DNA of 64,000 nucleotides, from positions 17,660,775 through 17,724,774 of the forward strand of contig OX393552.1 in NCBI GenBank assembly GCA_947650365.1, in the 5' to 3' direction. The stretch's first letter is position 1; each line of letters opens with the position of its first letter. Under the pieces are notes generated by a model. It was not told the origin of the DNA. It saw nothing but the letters and a program-made list of their open reading frames with translations, and ran no database searches. Shown here piece after piece: positions 55,517 through 64,000 of this stretch. The stretch comes from Chamaelirium japonicum (lineage: Eukaryota; Streptophyta; Magnoliopsida; Liliales; Melanthiaceae). Both the position numbers and the translations under genes were made by a program.

Positions 55517-56894
55517 TGATGCAGCATGATCAGCGTCATCGGATCATCGCCGCATCTTCAGATCATCATCAGAGACATTTATTTACTGTCATTTTTATTT
55601 ATTGTTGGGATGACATTAACCGTTTGGGGTTTATTAGTCGTTTGTTTCAGTTTTTGGCCATTTTTCCCTGTTTTTGGCCTTATTTCAGCATTTAGTTGTA
55701 TTTCTGTTCTTGCCCAGTTCATGGGGGATGTCCATGATCTCATCCGGGGGCTTTTCGGATTGAATCCGGGTCTTCTCGGGTGAGTTTCAGCATAATATTA
55801 ATAAAATTATGGGTGCGTGTGTTTGCGGGGTACCGACGGACGAGATTAGATCTCGAAACCGACGGTTAGATGGCGAAATAACATAATTTTGATGACGTGG
55901 CACATATGGGCTTCAGTAGGGAGTTAAATGGGCTTATCTTAAGCCCAATAGGGCATCTATAGCAATACCGCCCCCTCCCTTTCTTTCTTTCCCGTGAACC
56001 GAACACCCCCCCCTCCTTGTCCGCGCGGGTAGCAAAGCCGGCCCCACCCTTTGGCCGTTCCTCTCTTCTCTCCCTTATTTCTCTCTTTTCTTGCCTTTCT
56101 TGATCCCTTGCATCCACACCCTCTAAACCTAATTAGCATTTGATCTGAGCCATCCAAAACAAAACCCTAGCCTACAAAAACATGAAGAAGAAAAGAGAAT
56201 TCAGATTTGATGAATTGCTGAAATTTGGTGCCTCTACGTGAGAGCTTCCGGGCGAGACTCGTGTCCCCGATCATCGCCGCTTCCACGACTTCGCCTCGTG
56301 AAGGCCTTGGTGCAGTTTTTCCGAAGGTTCCGGCTTCTCCCGATGTCCGGCCTTGCTCCGTGTGCGGGATCATCGGCGCATCCTCGCAATCGACCCACGG
56401 CGGGAAACCCCAGGCAATATCTTTTCTTTTCTTTGTTTTCCATCGCATCCGCATCATTTTCCATTCGTTTCCGTTGCCTCCGCTCCGCATTGCAGCCGTC
56501 ATCATCTTTTTTTTTTTATCGCTAGTTGAAGCCATAATTGTGCCTATTTATTAGATTCGCTATCTATCGTCTGTCGGTAACCCTAGCAAGCACCCGTAGC
56601 CCTTTTCTTTATGAAAATCTGATGCAAGCCTACTGTTTTATTGCAATATTTACTGCTGCGAATTAATCCTTTTATATGCTGAAATCTGTTTTGTGAGAAT
56701 ATTGTGTTTCTATTGTTTAAATCTTAATCCTGCTTAATGTCGATGGCATAGAATTTTAGAACTGCGTGAGGTAACTTTGTTTGCTGTCCTTTTGAGGCTT
56801 ATTGCGCTATATTGATAACTAAACCCTAGTCATTGACCAAAGAAAACCCTAAAAGGGTTCGGGATTGTAGTGTGCCTTATTGGTGCCTGCATCA
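55517..56894 (+). repeat. G3 5' LTR
   Basis: It runs TGATGCAGCATGATCAGCG to GGTGCCTGCATCA, the same family as G1 and G2 LTRs. It carries aaaaccctagcc and taaccctagc telo-box motifs and a tttttatcgc segment near 56508. Confidence 0.95.
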
Positions 56895-57066
56895 AGTTGG
56901 TATCAGAGCTCGAAAGAACCTGTTCGGATTTCTTTTGAGTGCTGAATTTCAGCAAACCCTAATCTTCATCTTTGCTGATTTTGCATAGGCATCATCTTGC
57001 GTGCTTGATTTGCATTAAGTGTTAGGATTATATCGTGTGAAACATCGACATATCTCATAATCACCC

Positions 57067-60000
57067 ATGGCTGATCGTACCCATCTGCACCGGGATGACC
57101 GGAATCGAGGACGTTTTCCTCGGGGACCACAACCTCGTGGTGCTTGGCAAGAAGCGACCCAAAATACTTTGGATCGACATGCAACCTTATTGCAAGAGAT
57201 CACGGACAGACTAGGATTGCTGTTACAAGATAGAGGCGTTAACCCTAATACCCGACCGGTCGCAGAGGACCCGGGAGGGGCAGAAACTGATCTGCATGCT
57301 GAGGGTCATAGGGTCGAAGAGCAAGACCGAGACCAGGGTCAAAATCAAAATCCAATTCCAAACCCACCTCGGAACCAGAACCAAGCACTACCTCAGAACC
57401 CCAACCGATACCAGCCGCACGAGCGAAATCGAGATGACTATCTTGAGTCACCTCCTGAGTCTGAAGCTGAGTTGGACGAGTCCGACGTGGACTTTGAACG
57501 GGAGTACGTTCAGTTCGGTCGTCCTAGAAACCCTAGAGAGCAACATGTGCGTGATCAGCACGGCATAGAGGAGCGTCTGGTGCGAGCCCTTGAGAGATCC
57601 CAAGGATACGGAGTCCGAGTTGACATCGATGACTTTAAGGGAAGCCATGATGCTGACGCATTCCTTGACTGGATAGATAGCGTCGAGCACTTCTTTGATT
57701 GGAGAGATCTCCCCGATGATCGAAAAGTCAAACTCGTGGCAACGAAACTGAAAGGAGCCGCTTTAGTTTGGTGGCGAGAGTTACAAACGAGTCGCCTTAG
57801 GAAAGGAAAGCAAAAGGTCGCAACGTGGGCCAAAATGCGGGACAAAATGCGACTGAAGTACCTCCCTCCTGACTACCGTACCACGCTGTACCAGAGGTTG
57901 CTTAGCCTGAAACAAGGCAATCGAAGCGTATACCAGAGGTTGCTTAGCCTGAAACAAGGCAATCGAAGCGTACAGGAGTACACTGAAGAGTTTGACATCC
58001 TGACCACTCGTAATGCCATCCCGGAGGACGATGAACAGAAAGCTGCACGCTACGTCTCAGGGTTGCGCTACCAAATTCAGGATGCGCTCGCAATGCAGAC
58101 CATCCTCACTGTGACGGAAGCGTCTAAGCAAGCTCTCAAGGCTGAGAAAATTCAGCAACGAGCCTTTAGGAGAGAGGTTGCCCCTAGAGTGGCCCCAGGT
58201 GCCCCTTCAGCTGGAAGAGGAGCACCCCTGCTAGAGTCACCCCACCTGTTCCCACTCCAACTACAACTCCATCAAGAGCCAATCAGCCCCCTGGCCGGGT
58301 TGAACAATCAAGTCGTGAGCGTGGTGCCATAGGAAGTCGACCACCCGGAGCGACTTATAAATGCTTCGAGTGTGGAGAAGTAGGACACCTCATCGCCCAA
58401 TGCCCAAAAAGGAGACCTCAGACCCATCTGACAGAAGGTGAAGAGCCAACTGAGGAAACCCTGAACAACATGGCTGAAGAAGGGCATGATGATGATCCTA
58501 GAGATGCTGAGTATCAGGAGGATGACGAGACACATGACGTCATCGCTGAAGCTGACGAGGCAACGCATGCACTAGTCATGCACCGAGTTTTGTCGACCCC
58601 AAAAGCTCCTGAGCCAGATCGATGGCTTCGAAGGAACATCTTCCATACCACTTGTACCTCAAAGGGGAGGCATTGCGTCCTCATCATAGACAGTGGTAGT
58701 ACCGAGAACCTGGTCGCCCAGATCATGGTCGATAAGTTAGGGCTCAAGACAGAGAAGCTGGTCAAGCCATACAACTTGTCGTGGTTTAAGAAAGGGGCAG
58801 ATGTCGCTATCAAAGAGCGATGCTTAGTTGAATACACCATTGGCAAAATGTATATGGAAGCTGTTTGGTGTGACGTGGCGCCATTGGGCATTTGTCACAT
58901 TCTGTTGGGCCGCCCGTGGCAGTACGACAGAAAGACGACACATGATGGGGAGAAAAATACTTACTCCTTCTGCAAGGATGACTATAATATCACCTTAGTG
59001 CCGCAGAGGGAGCCCCTGAAGCCAATTTCTAGTGAGCCGACACCCCCGACCGTCACCCCTAAGTTGCCAAAAGAGAAACCGAAAGCCCTGCCAACATTGC
59101 TGACCCAAGCTTGTTTCGAAGACGAGCTTAGGGAATCTCGCTCCATCTTTTTCCTAGTAGCCAAAGAAGCCACAGAGGGCCCTAGCATTCCTCATGAGAT
59201 TCGAATCCTACTTGAAGATTTCAATGATCTCATCCCAGAGGAACTACCTGAAGGACTTCCACCTCTGCGGGACATTCAACATTGTGTTGACCTAGTCCCA
59301 GGAGCGACGCTACCCCACCTTCCTCACTACCAAATGAGTCCGTCAGAATATGAGGAGATGCGTCGACAGGTTACCGAGTTACTGCAAAAGGGACTGATTC
59401 AAGAGAGCATGAGTCCATGCGCAGTACCGACACTCCTAACTCCCAAGAAGGACGGGACATGGAGAATGTGCATAGATTGCCGTGCCATTAATCGAATAAC
59501 GGTCAAGTATAGATTTCCGATTCCCCGATTGGATGATATGCTTGATATGCTACATGGCGCGAAAATCTTTTCAAAGATTGATCTTCGTAGCGGTTACCAT
59601 CAGATCCGAGTACGACCCGGTGACGAATGGAAAACTGCCTTTAAGACCCGGGAAGGACTGTATGAATGGCTAGTAATGCCATTTGGTCTGTCAAATGCAC
59701 CCAGTACCTTTATGAGGTTCATGAATCAGGTGCTCAGACCGTTCATAGGGAAGTTCGTTGTCGTATACTTTGATGACATTCTTATCTATAGTACGACACC
59801 TGAACAGCATGTCGGGCACCTGCGAGAGGTTCTGAAAACGCTTAGGAAAGACAAGCTGTACATCCATCTGAAGAAGTGCACTTTTCTAACAGACAGCTTG
59901 ACCTTTCTAGGCTACATCGTGTGCTCCGAAGGGATACGGGTCGATCCAGAGAAGGTCGAAGCCATCAAATCTTGGCCCGTTCCCCAGAACGTTAGTGATG

Positions 60001-62111
60001 TGCGACGGTTCCATGGTCTAGCGTCCTTTTACCGCAGATTCATTAAGAACTTTAGTTCCGTCATTGCACCTCTCACGAACTGTATGAAGAAGGGTGGTTT
60101 CCTTTGGACCCCCGAAGTTGCAGCGAGTTTCGATCTCATCAAGACCAAGATGATGAGTGCTCCAGTTTTGGCACTCCCGAACTTTGAGAAGGTCTTTGAG
60201 ATTGATTGTGATGCCTCTCACGTCGGGATAGGAGCAGTCCTTAGTCAAGAGGGACGTCCCGTCGCGTTCTTCAGCGAGAAGCTGAACGCCGCGCGTTTGA
60301 ATTACTCGACATACGACATTGAGTTTTACGCGGTTGTTCAAGCCCTCAAGCACTGGAGGCATTACCTGATCCAACGAGAATTTGTGCTCAATTCTGACCA
60401 CGAAGCGCTTCGCTATCTGAAATCTCAGCGTAGCTTGAACCAGCGGCATGCTAAGTGGTCCAATTTCTTGCAAGAGTACACGTTCAACCTCAGGTATAAA
60501 GCTGGGATCCTGAATAAAGCTGCTGATGCGTTGAGTCGGCGAGGTCTGATACTAGTCACTTTACAGCCCGTCATTGTTTCTTTTGAAGCACTGAAATCCA
60601 TGTACGCGACTGATCCGTACTTTGGTCCCATCTGGGAATCCTGTCAAGAAACGGGCACTGATCCCACGGCCTCCTATATGCTCCAAGAGGGATTCTTGTT
60701 CCGTGGAACCCGCCTGTGCATCCCTGAGTGTTCCCTGCGCGAGAGTCTTGTTCAGAATACCCATGAAGGGACCGTCTCTGATGAAGGTCCTAATGAGTCT
60801 TTTCGAGATACGTTAATCCACGACTTGCACGGAAGTAATTTGGGAGGTCATTTTGGCCAAACAAAAACAATTGAGTCAGTGGAGCGACGCTACTTTTGGC
60901 CTCACTTAAGAAAAGACGTCGTCAAGTTTGTGCAACGATGTCGAACCTGTCAAATGTTCAAAGGCAGAAAGCAGAACACAGGTTTGTACATTCCTCTGCC
61001 GATCCCTGCTCGCCCTTGGGAGGATATCACCATGGATTTCATTGTAGGTCTACCCCGAACACTTCGGCGCGTTGATTCAATCTTTGTGGTTGTAGACCGA
61101 TTTTCAAAAATGGCACATTTCATACCATGTAGGAAAACTTCTGATGCATCTCATGTAGCTGAGTTATTCTTTAGGGAAGCTGTTCGTCTGCATAGCATTC
61201 CCAGGTCATTTACATCTGATAGGGACACTAGATTTCTGAGCCACTTTTGGCGTACTCTTTGGTCAAAGCTAGGAACTAAACTTCAATACAGTAGCGCGTA
61301 TCACCCTCAAACTGATGGACAAACAGAGGTTGTCAACCGTAGTCTAGGGGATATGCTTCGATGTCTAGCTGGTGAAAGACCTAAATAGTGGGATGTAGTT
61401 TTACCACAAGCTGAATTCGCATATAATAGTTCAATTAATCGCTCAGTAGGTAAAACCCCCTTTGAAATCGTCTATGGCCATGTTATTCCCCATTTCTTGG
61501 ATAGAACTGCCCTACCGCCTACAGGTCCTGCGAGTGCTGATGCTGATGACTTCCTTGAACACATCAAGACTGTACAGCGGGAGTCGCTTGAGAAACTGAG
61601 GGAAAGCAATGCCAGGTATAAGGCAAGCGCGGATTCACATAGGCACGAGAGCACTTTTCAGCCAGGGGACTGGGTCCTCGCCTACTTTCGCAGAGAGCGG
61701 TTTCCCACCGGCTCTTATGGGAAACTGAGCCAGAGGAAGTTTGGGCCCTTCCGCGTTCTCAGAGCGTTGGGACCCAATGCTTACCTGCTGGACTTACAAG
61801 ATGACATGCCGACATCGCCGATCTTCAACATCTCAGAGTTGTTCCCTTTTCACGGAGACCGATCAGACACGCCTTCAGCGCCACAGATTCCGTTCTCAGA
61901 TGCGCAGCGGGATGAGACAGAGCAGATACAGGAGATCGTTGACGTCAGAGAGCTTGCTACCCGCCGCGGTGTCTTCCGACGGTTCCTTGTTCGGTGGGTA
62001 GGCAGGCCACTTTCAGACTGTACCTGGGTGGAGGAGCGACAGTTGCGAGCACAGAGGCCCGACCTCATACAGCAGCTGGACGCCCACTCGACGGAGTCGA
62101 GTTCTTTCTAG
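57067..62111 (+). pseudogene. G3 Gag-Pol polyprotein with one frameshift and one nonsense codon
   Basis: Gag starts at ATG 57067 (MADRTHLHRDD). Loss of one C in a C-run at 58225-58228 shifts the frame. The zinc knuckle CFECGEVGHLIAQC (58364-58405), protease IIDSGSTENL, RT ([11 protein letters not shown]), RNase H ([17 protein letters not shown]), H2C2 finger and integrase ([26 protein letters not shown]) follow in the second frame. TAG at 61386-61388, where G1 has CAG, cuts it late in integrase. The same frame then continues to 62111 with the chromodomain-like FLVRWVGRPLSDCTWVEE. A 42-bp tandem duplication at 57889-57972 repeats 14 gag codons. Confidence 0.95.
57889..57972 (+). repeat. 42-bp in-frame tandem duplication in G3 gag
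   Basis: Two perfect copies (57889-57930, 57931-57972) encode YQRLLSLKQGNRSV twice. G1 and G2 have a single copy, so the event is private to G3 or its direct parent. Confidence 0.97.
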
Positions 62112-62122
62112 TCCGGGGGAGT

Positions 62123-63507
62123 TGATGCAGCATGATCAGCGTCATCGGATCATCGCCGCATCTTCAGATCATCATCAGAGACATTTATTTACTGTCATTT
62201 TTATTTATTGTTGGGATGACATTAACCGTTTGGGGTTTATTAGTCGTTTGTTTCAGTTTTTGGCCATTTTTCCCTGTTTTTGGCCTTATTTCAGCATTTA
62301 GTTGTATTTTCTGTTCTTGCCCAGTTCATGGGGGATGTCCATGATCTCATCCGGGGGCTTTTCGGATTGAATCCGGGTCTTCTCGGGTGAGTTTCAGCAT
62401 AATATTAATAAAATTATGGGTGCGTGTGTTTGCGGGGTACCGACGGACGAGATTAGATCTCGAAACCGACGGTTAGATGGCGAAATAACATAATTTTGAT
62501 GACGTGGCACATATGGGCTTCAGTAGGGAGTTAAATGGGCTTATCTTAAGCCCAATAGGGCATCTATAGCAATACCGCCCCCTCCCTTTCTTTCTTTCCC
62601 GTGAACCGAACGCCCCCCCCCCCCTCCTTGTCCGCGCGGGTAGCAAAGCCGGCCCCACCCTTTGGCCATTCCTCTCTTCTCTCCCTTATTTCTCTCTCTT
62701 TTCTTGCCTTTCTTGATCCCTTGCATCCACACCCTCTAAACCTAATTAGCATTTGATCTGAGCCATCCAAAACAAAACCCTAGCCTACAAAAAGATGAAG
62801 AAGAAAAGAGAATTCAGATTTGATGAATTGCTGAAATTTGGTGCCTCTACGTGAGAGCTTCCGGGCGAGACTCGTGTCCCCGATCATCGCCGCTTCCACG
62901 ACTTCGCCTCGTGAAGGCCTTGGTGCAGTTTTTCCGAAGGTTCCGGCTTCTCCCGACGTCCGGCCTTGCTCCGTGTGCGGGATCATCGGCGCATCCTCGC
63001 AATCGACCCACGGCGGGAAACCCCAGGCAGTATCTTTTCTTTTCTTTGTTTTCCATCGCATCCGCATCATTTTCCATTCGTTTCCGTTGCCTCCGCTCCG
63101 CATCGCAGCCGTCATCATCTTTTTTTTTTTATCGCTAGTTGAAGCCATAATTGTGCCTATTTATTAGATTCGCTATCTATCGTCTGTCGGTAACCCTAGC
63201 AAGCACCCGTAGCCCTTTTCTTTATGAAAATCTGATGCAAGCCTACTGTTTTATTGCAATATTTACTGCTGCGAATTAATCCTTTTATATGCTGAAATCT
63301 GTTTTGTGAGAATATTGTGTTTCTATTGTTTAAATCTTAATCCTGCTTAATGTCGATGGCATAGAATTTTAGAACTGCGTGAGGTAACTTTGTTTGCTGT
63401 CCTTTTGAGGCTTATTGCGCTATATTGATAACTAAACCCTAGTCATTGACCAAAGAAAACCCTAAAAGGGTTCGGGATTGTAGTGTGCCTTATTGGTGCC
63501 TGCATCA
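62123..63507 (+). repeat. G3 3' LTR
   Basis: Partner of 55517-56894. A C-run (62610-62623) is longer here than in the 5' copy. The CAGGC duplication and G2 gag sequence follow directly. Confidence 0.95.
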
Positions 63508-64000
63508 CAGGCTAAGCAACCTCTGGTACAGAGAGGTACGGTAGTCAGGAGGAAGGTACTTCAGTCGCATCTTATCACGCATCTTGGCCCACGTTGCGAC
63601 CTTTGGTTTCCCTTTCCTAAGGCGACTTGTTTGGAACTCTCGCCACCAGACTAGAGCGGCTCCTTTCAGTTTCGTTGCCACGAGTTTGACTTTTCGATCA
63701 TCGGGGAGGTCTCTCTAATCAAAGAAGTGCTCGACGCTATCTATCCAGTCAAGGAATGTGTCAGCATCATGGCTTCCCCTAAAGTCATCGATGTCAACTC
63801 GGACTCCGTATCCTTGGGATCTCTCAAGGGCTCGCACAAGACGCTCCTCCATGCCATGTTGATCACGCGCATGCTGCTCTCTAGGGTTTCTGGGACGACC
63901 GAACTGAACGTACTCTCGTTCAAAGTCCACGTCGGACTCGTCCAACTCAGCTTCAGACTCAGGGGGCGACTCGAGATAGTTAGCTCGATTTCGCTCGTGC
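63508..64000 (-). pseudogene. G2 gag, N-terminal part (runs off window)
   Basis: On the minus strand it reads the gag core (ESDVDFEREYVQFGRPRNP, RALERSQGYGVRVDIDD, TFLDWIDSVEHFFD). A TAG at 63715-63717 replaces the Trp codon of FFDW seen in G1 and G3. Downstream it continues to the G3 junction. The start codon and 5' LTR lie past 64000. Confidence 0.9.

Larger units (their letters stand above)
55517..63507 (+). mobile_element. G3: young Ty3/gypsy chromovirus-like element inserted in G2 gag
   Basis: The LTRs 55517-56894 (1378 bp) and 62123-63507 (1385 bp) differ by about six substitutions and a few homopolymer indels. The target duplication CAGGC is perfect (55512-55516 and 63508-63512). The primer site TGGTATCAGAGC is at 56898-56909 and the purine tract agtccgggggagt at 62110-62122. 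It is a full set of gag and pol with two lesions. The orientation is opposite to G1 and G2. Confidence 0.96.
39347..64000 (-). mobile_element. G2: older Ty3/gypsy copy of the same family, host of three further insertions; runs off the window
   Basis: G2 survives as five pieces: 39347-41387 (3' LTR and pol end), 47164-48988 (pol), 53806-55516 (pol and gag) and 63508-64000 (gag), with the 5' LTR beyond the window. Its three internal insertions are the LINE (duplication CCATAGACAATTT), element B (CCTTC) and G3 (CAGGC). Each rejoins to a sequence colinear with G1. Its LTR is clearly more diverged from G1 and G3 than those are from each other, in keeping with greater age. Confidence 0.92.

Noticed and set aside
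56815-56860. Interstitial telomeric repeat (aaaccctag, aaaaccctaaaa)
   Set aside because: Only isolated motifs within LTRs, not tandem TTTAGGG arrays. Treated as telo-boxes.
30218-64000. Repeated ~85-, ~97- and ~109-codon open frames in each G LTR (for example 32491-32748, 56225-56554, 62838-63167)
   Set aside because: They recur only because the LTRs are recent copies. No protein family is recognisable and they are broken in the older G2 LTR.
1-64000. tRNA or rRNA genes
   Set aside because: No cloverleaf-like or rRNA core sequences were noticed. Matches to tRNA 3' ends are retrotransposon primer sites.

Overview
The window is plant nuclear DNA, and almost all of it is transposable elements. 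The evidence is several Ty1/copia and Ty3/gypsy LTR retrotransposons with initiator-tRNA-Met type primer sites (TGGTATCAGAGC), an L1-type LINE with the plant ORF1/ORF2 layout, hAT-type miniature elements with 8-bp target duplications, a TRIM, and fragments of two plant genes (a DUF579 glucuronoxylan-methyltransferase-like gene and an MRS2-11-like chloroplast Mg2+ transporter). I cannot name the species. No complete host gene, rRNA or tRNA gene was found.

Left part, 1-10480: a non-autonomous minus-strand LTR element (E1), with 845-bp LTRs that carry a 41-bp minisatellite, is split by a young, apparently intact Copia element (Copia1, 2173-9239, target duplication ATATT). From 10481 to 19090 there is degenerate intergenic DNA. 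It holds a (CT)n tract, a hAT-like MITE with a 30-G run, a frameshifted DUF579 fragment abutting a truncated E1-family LTR, a second hAT-like MITE with a perfect 8-bp duplication, a probable plastid-DNA insertion, the last three exons of an MRS2-11-like gene, a TRIM, and a decayed hAT transposase.

Middle part, 18355-30426: the decayed hAT transposase was hit by a hAT-like MITE (19091-24777). That MITE was hit in turn by a non-autonomous gypsy element H, which has gag and protease but lacks RT and integrase. A second insertion in the same transposase is Copia2 (24898-30217), which has identical LTRs and a polyprotein frame broken only by two nonsense codons.

Right part, 30427-64000: three copies of one chromovirus-like gypsy family (G). 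G1 (30427-39322, minus) carries a hAT-like element in its 3' LTR. After a 24-bp spacer comes G2 (39347 to beyond the window, minus). G2 was invaded by a full-length LINE (41388-47163), by a gag-only gypsy element B (48989-53805) whose 3' LTR holds Copia3, and by G3 (55517-63507, plus). Target-site duplications join the split hosts at every level except E1 and the outer end of G2, whose other ends lie outside the window. Insertion order can therefore be read directly.

Functionally, Copia1 and the LINE look coding-competent. Copia2, G1, G2 and G3 are recently dead autonomous copies. E1, H, B, Copia3, the MITEs and the TRIM would need enzymes supplied in trans.
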